Shown here in pieces: positions 22,118 through 28,109 of a stretch of DNA of 28,251 bases (positions are counted from its first letter, which is position 1; each line of letters starts with the position of its first letter). Source of the DNA: a virus. The stretch is taken from the IMG/VR virus record IMGVR_UViG_3300032222_000097, positions 1 through 28,251 of that record; one strand, written 5' to 3'. The notes beneath the pieces are model-generated. The model did no database searches, had not been told where the DNA came from, and was given only the letters and a program-made list of their open reading frames with translations. A program made the position numbers and the translations under genes.

Positions 22118-23112
22118 TAGTAAATCTCTTTAGTAAAATAGTCAATACGCTTATTGTGTACTCGATAGTTCCCGTTTTCTTTGATCTCAATCATTGCAAA
22201 GCCCTGGTTGTGTTTAGTATTAAATGGGTCATAATCTGGAGCAAGCTCGCATAAGCATCCAGTTGAATAGGTCGTTGATAGTTCGTGGTTTAAAATACTT
22301 TCGGAGTGTTCAGATGTGGTATGGCAATGACCAATAAGCATTGAAGATTTAATCCTATTGTAAACGCCCCTCGCTGGATTAACTGGACTAAAGAATCCTT
22401 TGACAATCATATGGCCGTGGGTCATCGGTAACTTTCCAGCCATAAGAATGATATTCTGATCGTGCCAGATAATATTTTTTTCTCTTAATTTAAGCCTTGA
22501 AGATAAGGTATAGTATTCATCGTGAAACAATGCTGGAGCTTTTTTCATTAAGTAACGCTTATACCAGTTGTCGTGATTGCCTTCAATCCAATGTATCGGG
22601 CATTTGAAACGGTCATTAAGCATATCAAGGAAATCAGACACCATTTCAAACCATTGGCGAATTTCTGAATAAAGTGGTGGAGGAGCATCGTGGCTGGTGA
22701 ATGGTTCATTATCCAAAATATCACCACCTAATACGATACAATCAATCTGATTATCTAACCCAAACTGCAAAGCTGCCGTCAAAGCTTCATTGTCTTGATT
22801 TGGGAAGTGTATATCTGAAAGCCAAAGCACTCTTGTCGCACCTTCAATCTTTACAAATTTTCTGACATTGGCCCTTGATTCTGGAAGTCCAAATGGGTTT
22901 TCTCTTGATTGGACTCTTTCTGTTTTGATAGGATTGGATGCTTTTAATCTTCTCCCAGAATTAAAATTTAAACTTGACCTGGTTGCATTATAATTCGTGA
23001 ATAGTGTCGGATAATGCTCCATAAGTAACTGTGCAAGTGTACGAATGGATGATTGAGGATATTTTGCAAGGTATTCTCTTACAATTAATCCTTTTTTGCT
23101 GATTTGCCCCAT
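22117..23112 (-). CDS. Calcineurin-like metallophosphoesterase with N-terminal HTH-like region
   Basis: A 331-residue protein from ATG at 23112. Residues 1-55 resemble a small winged helix (KKGLIVREYLAKYPQSSIRT). The catalytic domain follows from about 92: LSDIHFP with Asp100 and His102, LGGDILDN with Asp131, EGNHDNW with Asn179 and His180, MTHGH with His232/His234, and GHCHTT with His262/His264. These are all five metal-binding blocks of calcineurin-like phosphoesterases. Phage members near replication genes may act on DNA ends or nucleotides, as SbcD-like or lambda-PP-like enzymes do; the substrate here cannot be told. It stands 19 bases after the previous gene. Confidence 0.92.
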   Translation of the reverse strand: MGQISKKGLIVREYLAKYPQSSIRTLAQLLMEHYPTLFTNYNATRSSLNFNSGRRLKASNPIKTERVQSRENPFGLPESRANVRKFVKIEGATRVLWLSDIHFPNQDNEALTAALQFGLDNQIDCIVLGGDILDNEPFTSHDAPPPLYSEIRQWFEMVSDFLDMLNDRFKCPIHWIEGNHDNWYKRYLMKKAPALFHDEYYTLSSRLKLREKNIIWHDQNIILMAGKLPMTHGHMIVKGFFSPVNPARGVYNRIKSSMLIGHCHTTSEHSESILNHELSTTYSTGCLCELAPDYDPFNTKHNQGFAMIEIKENGNYRVHNKRIDYFTKEIY

Positions 23113-23130
23113 TAACACAAAAACGCATCT

Positions 23131-23325
23131 TTACGATTTTGTTTCAGGTAGGCAGTCAAACCCCAAACTTTTAATAACTTCAACTTGTAAAACCTTCACT
23201 GGTTCTTTAAAATAGCGTTTTCGGGTAAAATACCCATCGGTGTGCTTGTATACCACATCTTTTACCCACTTTGGCCCTTTGTCTATTTGGACTAATAAAT
23301 TAGCTCTGAATATTTCTGTTGGCAT
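23131..23325 (-). CDS. Unknown 64-aa protein
   Basis: I place the start at ATG 23325 (MPTEIFRANLLVQIDKGP), 25 bases inside the previous gene; the frame is open 11 codons further upstream but that would double the overlap. The 64 residues have an alternating beta pattern (FRANLLVQIDKGPKWVKDVV, YFTRKRYFKEPVKVLQVEVI). Basic and aromatic residues could fit nucleic-acid contact. No family is recognised. Confidence 0.6.
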   Translation of the reverse strand: MPTEIFRANLLVQIDKGPKWVKDVVYKHTDGYFTRKRYFKEPVKVLQVEVIKSLGFDCLPETKS

Positions 23326-23977
23326 AACAAGTTCTATAATGTAAACATACACAAGCAAACATTCTCCAATTAATATTTGGCAATGAAAAATTGTTAATGA
23401 ATGTCATAAATGGGTTGTTTTTAGTTTGGTCTCTTTTGTATTTGTCCTCTAAAGCCAGTTTTAACTCGCTGATCATTATTTCAAGTACAAACTCTGGATA
23501 TTGCATATCATCAAAAGTCCTAATAAACTCATATTTTGAGCTAAAGAACATTGGAAACGAATCAAACTTTTTAGTCTCTTCGTACTCATACCAAACCTTC
23601 CTCATATCTTCATACCCCTGGCGTTCCTCCTCTGGAGTAAGCTTCACAAAGTTTTCAGTCTTTTTAACTTGTGGCTTTTGGATGTCAATTTCGCCAAGCA
23701 AACCGCTATTGATAGCCTTATAAATTACTGTTGCCACAAATTGAGCGTTTAGTCGTTCAGGTTTCTTTACATCAATTATACCCATAATCCATTTGTCCAT
23801 TGAATCCTTGATGACATTGATATTGTATTTGCCATAGTTTTGTTTGATAAATTCAACAATCTCGGCTGGATATTTAGGAATGTCAAGGTCGGCAAGCATA
23901 CAAACATTTTCTAGTATCTTGCCTATTTCTTTATTTTGTGCGTCTTTTATATACATAGTTTTCAAATTTAATCCCAT
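23300..23977 (-). CDS. Possible helicase loader / replication partner, 225 aa
   Basis: A 225-residue mostly helical protein without signal or membrane segment. Features: EIGKILENVCMLADLDIPKY near the start, KDSMDKWIMGIIDVKKPERL and NAQFVATVIYKAINSG in the first third, then TPEEERQGYEDMRKVWYEYE. It directly follows the initiator gene, as P follows O in lambda, and the window has no helicase gene, so the phage probably uses host DnaB and needs a loader. The first third resembles helical regions of Bacteroidota phage proteins beside initiators. The loader role is an inference from position. It overlaps the initiator stop by 10 bases. Confidence 0.5.
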   Translation of the reverse strand: MGLNLKTMYIKDAQNKEIGKILENVCMLADLDIPKYPAEIVEFIKQNYGKYNINVIKDSMDKWIMGIIDVKKPERLNAQFVATVIYKAINSGLLGEIDIQKPQVKKTENFVKLTPEEERQGYEDMRKVWYEYEETKKFDSFPMFFSSKYEFIRTFDDMQYPEFVLEIMISELKLALEDKYKRDQTKNNPFMTFINNFSLPNINWRMFACVCLHYRTCYANRNIQS

Positions 23978-24639
23978 TTAATTGATTTTTCTTCTTTTAA
24001 AGTTACAATAACATCTTCCCACCGTTTTTGATTTATATAAGTTAAAGGATTAGGATGTTTATAATTAGCAAAAGGCTTAAACTCTAAAAATTTCGGAAGC
24101 GTCGCCCGAATTTCCGCCCTTTGTAATTCAGTAAGTTTTTGATATTTTTTAATAACATCTTGTTTTTGATTCTTAATTGGATATAAATTCCAAAAAGATT
24201 CAAAAGAAAAACAAGTATTTATATTATCTTTAGTATTATCTATATTAGTATTATTTAATATAGTATTATTGGGTGTAATTTCTACACTACCCCCCAGTGT
24301 AATATTTACACTACCACCTAGTGTATTTTCTACACTACCCTGGTGCAATTTTTGCACTAGTGGTGTAATTATTGCATACTTGTTGAATATCACATTATTA
24401 ACCTCTATTTGCGTTTTCTTAATAAGCTTCTTGTCAACCAAATCGTGCAATATTTTAATCGCAGTTTTTCGTGTACAGTTTAACCAATTAGCTAAATAAT
24501 TGATGCTACCAGTATATTCAGACTGGCCATCTTTAGTAAATCCATAAATTAAAGCATAAGCCATTAATTCATTCCCATTTAAATTAAGGTCGTTAATCAT
24601 CCAACCTTGGACAACAATATAGTCTTTATTGTTTGGCAT
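23968..24639 (-). CDS. Replication initiator-like winged-helix protein carrying the origin in its gene
   Basis: A 223-residue protein. Residues 10-95 form a winged helix: LNLNGNELMAYALIYGFTKD, then YTGSINYLANWLNCTRKTAI with the recognition helix, then KILHDLVDKKLIKK. Residues 98-123 repeat GSVENT, GGSVNIT, GGSVEIT, the reflection of DNA iterons in the gene, followed by an Asn-rich linker (NNTILNNTNIDNTKDN). The C-terminal 80 residues carry FESFWNLYPIKNQKQDVIKK and TYINQKRWED, a motif seen at C-termini of phage and plasmid replication proteins. The layout equals lambda O: N-terminal DNA-binding domain, origin in the linker, C-terminal partner-binding domain. The start overlaps the small upstream gene by 14 bases. 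Confidence 0.8.
   Translation of the reverse strand: MPNNKDYIVVQGWMINDLNLNGNELMAYALIYGFTKDGQSEYTGSINYLANWLNCTRKTAIKILHDLVDKKLIKKTQIEVNNVIFNKYAIITPLVQKLHQGSVENTLGGSVNITLGGSVEITPNNTILNNTNIDNTKDNINTCFSFESFWNLYPIKNQKQDVIKKYQKLTELQRAEIRATLPKFLEFKPFANYKHPNPLTYINQKRWEDVIVTLKEEKSIKWD
24231..24269. repeat. AT-rich 15-bp direct repeats (candidate DNA unwinding element)
   Basis: TAGTATTAT occurs three times at 24231, 24246 and 24261, exactly 15 bases apart, in a stretch almost devoid of G and C. It borders the iterons directly. This pairs with them as expected for an origin opening site. In protein it codes an Asn/Thr-rich linker. Confidence 0.75.
24273..24380. repeat. Five iterons, candidate replication origin
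   Basis: Five 18-base units begin at 24273, 24297, 24321, 24343 and 24363 (spacing 24, 24, 22 and 20). The first three read GTGTAnnnnnTACACTAC; the fourth is GTGCAATTTTTGCACTAG, in which both arms changed together; the fifth is GTGTAATTATTGCATACT and is less exact. Each has dyad symmetry, as expected for a dimeric winged-helix initiator. They lie inside the initiator gene, next to the AT-rich repeats, as in the lambda origin. Confidence 0.82.
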
Positions 24640-24805
24640 AATTAGTAATGAATAAAAGTTCTTTGATAAGTTCAGTTGTTTCGTCTTTACCTAAATTGAC
24701 CTCAATAATGTGTCGGTTTAGTTTAACTGTGATTTTTACAAATTCACCATTTTTCTCTGTTGTAATAGATGCTTCGTTATCATCTATAAATTGTTTGTTG
24801 ATCAT
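24626..24805 (-). CDS. Small protein after the structured leader, 59 aa
   Basis: ATG at 24805 (MINKQFIDDNEAS) directly follows the T-tract of the leader RNA; a start six codons earlier would lie inside the terminator stem. The 59-residue protein has a beta-then-helix pattern (NGEFVKITVKLNRHIIEVNL, then ETTELIKELLFITNYAKQ). Its stop overlaps the initiator start by 14 bases, so control of this gene also controls the initiator. No family is recognised. Confidence 0.65.
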   Translation of the reverse strand: MINKQFIDDNEASITTEKNGEFVKITVKLNRHIIEVNLGKDETTELIKELLFITNYAKQ

Positions 24806-24902
24806 AAAATAAAAAAAGAGCATTAGTTTTCTTAGACTTTCGCGTGGGTGTAGTTAAACCCAGTCTAATACTCGCCAATGCTCTATTTAAAATATTATTC
24901 AT
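24780..24902 (-). CDS. Leader ORF overlapping the structured RNA, 40 aa (tentative)
   Basis: An ATG at 24902, about 20 bases into the predicted transcript, opens 40 codons that run through all the stems of the leader and end inside the next gene. The product would be basic (LASIRLGLTTPTRKSKKTNA). Translation would force the stems open and could act as attenuation control. It may be chance, since the RNA pairing already explains the sequence. Confidence 0.3.
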   Translation of the reverse strand: MNNILNRALASIRLGLTTPTRKSKKTNALFLFYDQQTIYR

Positions 24903-24924
24903 AACTACTTAGGACGCGAATCCT
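24806..24924 (-). promoter_or_regulatory. Structured 5' leader RNA with terminator-like stem
   Basis: In minus-strand order the leader holds: (1) a 5' hairpin TAGGA/TCCTA (24910-24914 with 24921-24925) with loop TTCGCG; (2) an outer 8-bp stem, 24877-24884 with 24817-24824, followed by TTTTTTATTTT; (3) inside it a 7-bp stem, 24862-24868 with 24832-24838; (4) a 4-bp stem, 24858-24861 with 24846-24849. In addition 24914-24920 is complementary to 24839-24845 (7 bp) and 24902-24908 to 24850-24856 (7 bp), which would form instead of the hairpin and the inner loop. It sits between a promoter and the replication genes, so a transcription switch or attenuator is likely. I match it to no known riboswitch class. 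Confidence 0.7.
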
Positions 24925-24928
24925 ATTG

Positions 24929-24959
24929 CAAATATAAAGTTTGTTTTGTAATTTCCAAA
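24929..24959 (-). promoter_or_regulatory. Bacteroidota-type promoter for the replication operon
   Basis: Minus-strand TTTG, 19 bases, TATATTTG: full consensus. Transcription should begin near 24922-24924, at the first hairpin of the leader RNA. Confidence 0.85.
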
Positions 24960-25006
24960 TATTAATATTACATTCGCAGTAATTTTTTCATATCTGACGG
25001 GATTAG

Positions 25007-25025
25007 GGGGCTATTGCCCCTTTTT
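25007..25025 (+). terminator. Terminator-like hairpin pointing to the plus strand
   Basis: GGGGC, loop TATT, GCCCC and then five T read on the plus strand. No plus-strand gene ends here; on the minus strand the hairpin lacks a T-tract and overlaps the stop of the 142-residue gene. It could block an antisense transcript or shape the mRNA end. Confidence 0.4.
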
Positions 25026-25439
25026 CTTTAATACAATACTATCTTTATAAGGCACAAATTTAGCAGACATCATTATTTCACCCTCCTCGCTGATCATTCC
25101 GTTGTTTGTTAAAGACAACCTATACGATTGTTTAGCAACATCTTGGATAGCTTTAAGCCTGGCAGATAGCTCAACATACTCTGGTATATGGTCGTATTCG
25201 TATCTTCCGCCTCCAGTTCTAACTTCAACCACATAACCATTGAACTCTTGCTTATTGTACTGATTTGCAGACTTTAAAAAATCTTCGTTTAAATCGATTG
25301 AAATCTTATCGATGGTATCTTGTATCTGTTTAAGTGCGATAAGCAGTTCTAAAGGCTCAGAATAGCCTAAATTGACATCATTGTGCATCATCCTTAACTC
25401 AGATAATACACTTATAGGGGATATTTTCTTTTTTAGCAT
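25011..25439 (-). CDS. Conserved early protein, 142 aa, unknown
   Basis: A 142-residue protein with a long helical first half (LIALKQIQDTIDKISIDLNE) and a more beta-like second half including EVRTGGGRYEYDHIPEYVEL and LKAIQDVAKQSYRLSLTNNG. No signal or membrane segment. It follows the SSB-like gene after 2 bases, so it is probably involved in DNA replication or recombination as a partner. I recall proteins with the RTGGGRY(D/E)Y(D/S)HI motif in Bacteroidota phages as uncharacterised. It is the last gene before the leader RNA. Confidence 0.7.
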   Translation of the reverse strand: MLKKKISPISVLSELRMMHNDVNLGYSEPLELLIALKQIQDTIDKISIDLNEDFLKSANQYNKQEFNGYVVEVRTGGGRYEYDHIPEYVELSARLKAIQDVAKQSYRLSLTNNGMISEEGEIMMSAKFVPYKDSIVLKKKGQ

Positions 25440-25441
25440 AG

Positions 25442-25924
25442 TTAGAATGGCAAATCTTCCCTATTGTCTTTAGTTATTTTCTTTGCTTTTAAGTCAAACT
25501 TCTCGCCCAACATCTCAAAGTATGGGTTAACTCCAGATTCAACATAAGCTTCGAAGTATTTAGCGTGTTCAAATAAGCTTTCAAACTTGATGTGCCCACT
25601 TACTACCAAATCAGTTACGCATTTAAGTACGCTCATTCTCGCAATCTTTTTGTCTTTATCAGGATCGCTTGGCTTTGATGCGAAAGGCACGAAAGGTGCT
25701 TTGATAGGTTTTACTGTGTGAAACAATTTACCATTGACATCTTTGCTTGTAATGTCGTAGGTTGTTTCTTCGCCCAATTTAAAAGATGTTTGGTCTTTAG
25801 ACTTACTGTTGTAGTCTCCGACATCACCATTTGTGAAGCCGATTTCAAATCTGTACATTGTTCCGTACTTTGATTCCCAAGTCCCACTGGCTTGGATGTG
25901 GTTTACTGTGCTTGTTTTTTCCAT
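25442..25924 (-). CDS. Single-stranded DNA-binding-like protein
   Basis: A 160-residue protein. The first 75 residues have alternating strands with aromatic and basic residues (STVNHIQASGTWESKYGTMY, RFEIGFTNGDVGDYNSKSKD, TTYDITSKDVNGKLFHTVKP), compatible with an OB fold. A helical middle (KIARMSVLKCVTDLVVSGHI) follows, and the C-terminus ends in NREDLPF, an acidic tail with terminal Phe like that of bacterial SSBs, which recruits partner proteins. Position among early genes agrees. A recombination mediator is the alternative. Confidence 0.65.
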   Translation of the reverse strand: MEKTSTVNHIQASGTWESKYGTMYRFEIGFTNGDVGDYNSKSKDQTSFKLGEETTYDITSKDVNGKLFHTVKPIKAPFVPFASKPSDPDKDKKIARMSVLKCVTDLVVSGHIKFESLFEHAKYFEAYVESGVNPYFEMLGEKFDLKAKKITKDNREDLPF

Positions 25925-26103
25925 AATGATTCTTGTTTTAAAGTGTAATTCATTCTTGTTAAAATTTCGATTTTTTTCTCTTGGCTCATAGCATTGTGTC
26001 TGAAGTTAAATCTCCACGAAGCTATTGTGTTGTAATTAATGCCCATTGCGTCGGCTAACTCCTCATTGCTTTTAGCAAACACCTCACTCAAGGCCACTTG
26101 CAT
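25903..26103 (-). CDS. Small helix-turn-helix protein
   Basis: A 66-residue protein with an HTH: VFAKSNEELADAMGINYNTI followed by ASWRFNFRHNAM, then EKKIEILTRMNYTLKQES. ELADAMGINYNTIASW is a clear turn with recognition helix. Such proteins in Bacteroidota phages may act as Cro-like or early gene regulators. Two starts are possible, 26118 and 26103; the second gives less overlap with the previous gene. The stop overlaps the SSB-like start by 22 bases. Confidence 0.75.
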   Translation of the reverse strand: MQVALSEVFAKSNEELADAMGINYNTIASWRFNFRHNAMSQEKKIEILTRMNYTLKQESLWKKQAQ

Positions 26104-26377
26104 TGTTTGTTCTTCCATATTCTATTTGTTTGATAATAATGTCCCATTCAATCTCATCCAATAGTATCATAAGCATCTTGTAAAGTGGTTCTGGGTTATC
26201 CCCTGAATACTCCACTATTTTGCCTCTGATGGCTTTGTATACATAAAGGTAAAGTGTTTGTGCATCAAAGCTTGGATTAGATAATAAAAATTGTTCGATG
26301 TTGATGATACCGTCAAGGTTCTCAATCATTTGGTAGGTAGGATAGTTACCAACCCCTAAATCTGTGTTGTATTTCAT
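26084..26377 (-). CDS. Unknown early protein, 97 aa
   Basis: ATG at 26377 is chosen because it lies 11 bases past a promoter-like -7 box in the TCAAATATGAAA context shared with other promoters; another ATG nine bases earlier (26386) is too near the box. The 97-residue protein has DLGVGNYPTYQMIENLDGII, INIEQFLLSNPSFDAQTLYL and an acidic helical end (YKMLMILLDEIEWDIIIKQI). No motif is recognised. It overlaps the HTH gene by 20 bases. Confidence 0.65.
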   Translation of the reverse strand: MKYNTDLGVGNYPTYQMIENLDGIINIEQFLLSNPSFDAQTLYLYVYKAIRGKIVEYSGDNPEPLYKMLMILLDEIEWDIIIKQIEYGRTNNASGLE

Positions 26378-26388
26378 ATTTGACATTG

Positions 26389-26420
26389 CGAATTTATATT
26401 TTATTTTGTAATTTTCCAAA
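26389..26420 (-). promoter_or_regulatory. Weak promoter-like site inside the early operon
   Basis: Minus-strand TTTG, 20 bases, TAAATTCG (one mismatch to TAnnTTTG). It overlaps the 3' end of the 94-residue gene and precedes the ATG at 26377 by 11 bases. Confidence 0.45.
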
Positions 26421-26685
26421 ACATACTTGGTGGATAGTTCATATTTTTCTTGATTGTTTTGTATTGGCCAAGGTATCCCCAAACCAAGCCACCATATTGT
26501 TTCTGTGAATAGATGATTGGGATGCCATTACGCATTCGCATCTCTTCAAATTTGTTGACGAATCGAGGGCCATCACCAAATTCACTCCACCAAAAAAGAT
26601 AATCGCCCTTTTTTAATTTCATAAACTCAATAACATCGTCCTCGGTGTATTGTATAATTGACGGCAAGTGTTCTGTAATTACCAT
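26401..26685 (-). CDS. Unknown early protein, 94 aa
   Basis: A 94-residue protein, rich in aromatic residues: EDDVIEFMKLKKGDYLFWWS, FGDGPRFVNKFEEMRMRNGI, and a Gly/Tyr-rich KQYGGLVWGYLGQYKTIKKN. The pattern suggests a small beta-barrel or SH3-like fold. The start overlaps the previous gene by 7 bases. It belongs to the first operon expressed from the 26923-26953 promoter and may serve host takeover, but no homologue is recognised. Confidence 0.65.
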   Translation of the reverse strand: MVITEHLPSIIQYTEDDVIEFMKLKKGDYLFWWSEFGDGPRFVNKFEEMRMRNGIPIIYSQKQYGGLVWGYLGQYKTIKKNMNYPPSMFWKITK

Positions 26686-26912
26686 AGGTTTATTTTTAAG
26701 ATTGATTCACCATATTTTTTTTGTGCAACCAACATACCCATAATGATTTCAAATTTGTAGTGCTTTTTTTGTTGCAAGGCCCACACAAATAAGTGTTCAT
26801 AGTGCATTGAAATGGTAACCACATTACCAACGGCCTCAATCGGCAATCTTGTTTTGATTCGATAGAGTTGCTCAAATCTCTTGGCAAGTCTAAAAAGTTC
26901 TATTGTTTTCAT
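26679..26912 (-). CDS. First gene of the early operon, unknown, 77 aa
   Basis: ATG at 26912 lies 10 bases after the -7 box of a full-consensus promoter. The 77-residue basic protein has MKTIELFRLAKRFEQLYRIK at the start and EIIMGMLVAQKKYGESILKI near the end. Helical, no membrane segment. Being the first gene of the leftward early operon, it is likely made immediately after infection. Function unknown. Confidence 0.65.
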   Translation of the reverse strand: MKTIELFRLAKRFEQLYRIKTRLPIEAVGNVVTISMHYEHLFVWALQQKKHYKFEIIMGMLVAQKKYGESILKINLW

Positions 26913-26922
26913 ATTGATGGCA

Positions 26923-26953
26923 CAAAGGTAGTATTTAGAATTGTAAAAACAAA
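26923..26953 (-). promoter_or_regulatory. Early promoter, Bacteroidota type
   Basis: Minus-strand TTTG, 19 bases, TACCTTTG: full consensus. It lies in the 82-base gap between the endolysin and early operon. The transcript would have a leader of about five bases before the ATG at 26912. No clear terminator follows the endolysin in this gap. Confidence 0.85.
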
Positions 26954-26994
26954 ATAAATATGATAAAATTTTTTAAATTGTTAAAAATGCAACC

Positions 26995-27414
26995 TTATAA
27001 GGATGCTAATTGAAAATGCATCGCATCGCAGCGTAACCAGGTTCCGCCCCAATCAAACCCAGCATCTGTGAAGCATTTGGCGAATGTCGGTGATAGTTTA
27101 GGCGTTTGGTATAATCCGTTTTCAAAGGCGTTTACATCGATAGCCAATCCCCAAGAATGTAAGCTCATAGTTGATAGGCCTCTTTTTTTACGGATATTAA
27201 AACAACCATCCCAGGTCTTCAATTCCTTAACCGCTCCAGTGTCTATTAAATTCTTAAATGCCTTTTTAAGTGGCTCAACCATTAACTTATTACAAAATAT
27301 TCTTTTAGGTATTATCCCAATTTCCAATTCCGTAGGCACATCCCATAGTGTCATACACTTGTTAGATGCTGACGGATCACCGAATTTTACTAAACACTGT
27401 TTACTTGATACCAT
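26995..27414 (-). CDS. Endolysin, M15-type peptidoglycan peptidase
   Basis: A 139-residue protein with the zinc-binding signature of peptidase family M15: SLHSWGLAIDVN with His86 and Asp93, and CDAMHFQL with His133 and nearby Asp130. FNIRKKRGLSTMSLHS before it and GFDWGGTWLRC after it are typical of phage L-alanyl-D-glutamate or D,D-peptidases of this group. It cuts peptide links in the cell wall. There is no signal peptide, so it needs a holin for export, in line with the small membrane proteins just upstream. It overlaps the preceding gene by 14 bases and is the last gene of the lysis cassette. Confidence 0.9.
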   Translation of the reverse strand: MVSSKQCLVKFGDPSASNKCMTLWDVPTELEIGIIPKRIFCNKLMVEPLKKAFKNLIDTGAVKELKTWDGCFNIRKKRGLSTMSLHSWGLAIDVNAFENGLYQTPKLSPTFAKCFTDAGFDWGGTWLRCDAMHFQLASL

Positions 27415-27595
27415 CTACCTGAATAAAATTACTTAATAATTTACCACAACCACCAATAATTGCACACCATCTCATAAGCTCTGGATCATTAAGATTAAAT
27501 GAAGCTACAAATATAGTTGCCCCAGCGATGGCATCCCCAAACATCCTTACTTGCTTTTGTGTTGGGCTGAAATATGGTTTTAGTTTTATCTGCAT
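27401..27595 (-). CDS. Small membrane protein of the lysis cassette (holin or antiholin-like)
   Basis: A 64-residue protein with a basic start (MQIKLKPYFSPTQKQVRM) and two moderate hydrophobic stretches (DAIAGATIFVASFN and RWCAIIGGCGKLLSNFI). Size, charge and position directly before the endolysin suit a holin or antiholin. The hydrophobicity is lower than in classical holins. It overlaps the small basic ORF upstream by 10 bases. Confidence 0.55.
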   Translation of the reverse strand: MQIKLKPYFSPTQKQVRMFGDAIAGATIFVASFNLNDPELMRWCAIIGGCGKLLSNFIQVDGIK

Positions 27596-27717
27596 CGTCC
27601 CTGACCTCTATATTTTTTATCTGGCTTATTGTTCTTTGAGTGAACGCCTTTGTTGTTCTTTTTAGGCTTCACCTTAAACATCTTTAGTACATCAACCTTA
27701 CTCCCCTTCTTTGCCAT
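27586..27717 (-). CDS. Small highly basic protein, 43 aa
   Basis: ATG at 27717 lies 20 bases before the end of the holin-like gene in another frame, and the stop overlaps the next gene by 10 bases, so the ORF exactly fills the gap. The 43 residues include 15 Lys/Arg (MAKKGSKVDVLKMFKVKPKK, NNKPDKKYRGQGRCR). It is too short for usual calling. It may bind nucleic acid or act as a lysis regulator; neither is proven. Confidence 0.6.
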   Translation of the reverse strand: MAKKGSKVDVLKMFKVKPKKNNKGVHSKNNKPDKKYRGQGRCR

Positions 27718-27889
27718 TGATGTTTTTAGTTTTAAAGTAATAGTAACGAATAGCAAAGATACCCGATACGATAGCCACTAAACCCCATACGAATGAAACG
27801 ATGGGTTGCACGCTTGTCATAAAATGAGCAATGCCCCCAACAAATGTAGTTGTCGTTAATGCGTCGGCTATGTTATCGTTATTACTCAT
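27698..27889 (-). CDS. Holin-like membrane protein, 63 aa
   Basis: Starting at ATG 27889 (MSNNDNIADAL), which overlaps the previous stop by 8 bases, the protein is 63 residues long. It has one or two membrane helices (TTFVGGIAHFMTSVQPIVSF, VWGLVAIVSGIFAIRYYYF) and a basic/polar tail (KTKNINGKEGE). This resembles the small holins next to endolysins in Bacteroidota phages. An earlier start at 27940 would overlap the neighbour by 59 bases and is rejected. It would form the membrane lesion for endolysin release. Confidence 0.65.
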   Translation of the reverse strand: MSNNDNIADALTTTTFVGGIAHFMTSVQPIVSFVWGLVAIVSGIFAIRYYYFKTKNINGKEGE

Positions 27890-28106
27890 TGATCGGAGTC
27901 GGTGGAATTGGTGGAACATACTCAACAAAAGGACAGTCAAGTATCCACGCCCATTCTGAATTAGTTATTATTACGATGTCATCAGCTGACAAAAAAGTAA
28001 ACCAATCTGCATTGATATCTTGGACACAGTTGAAGTATTGGTCTGGAGCGTACATTACGCCTTGAATTGATTCTTTTTGATTTATAGTTAATTTATATCC
28101 GTCCAT
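27882..28106 (-). CDS. Small protein between fibre and lysis genes, 74 aa
   Basis: A 74-residue protein with QGVMYAPDQYFNCVQDINAD, SEWAWILDCPFVEYVPPIPP and a Pro-rich end. I recall the QGxxxxPDxYFNxxQD motif from small proteins that follow fibre genes in Bacteroidota phages, perhaps as fibre accessory or chaperone, without proof. It starts 3 bases after the fibre stop and overlaps the holin-like gene by 8 bases. Confidence 0.7.
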   Translation of the reverse strand: MDGYKLTINQKESIQGVMYAPDQYFNCVQDINADWFTFLSADDIVIITNSEWAWILDCPFVEYVPPIPPTPINE

Positions 28107-28109
28107 AGT

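Noticed and set aside
24273-24380. Possible short CRISPR array
   Set aside because: The units are 18 bases, palindromic, spaced only 2-6 bases apart and in frame inside a coding gene; they fit iterons, not CRISPR repeats with spacers.
26696-26887. Second minus-strand frame of 63 codons over the first early gene
   Set aside because: The overlapping 77-codon frame has the promoter-proximal ATG in the shared start context; this frame has none and looks like a shadow.
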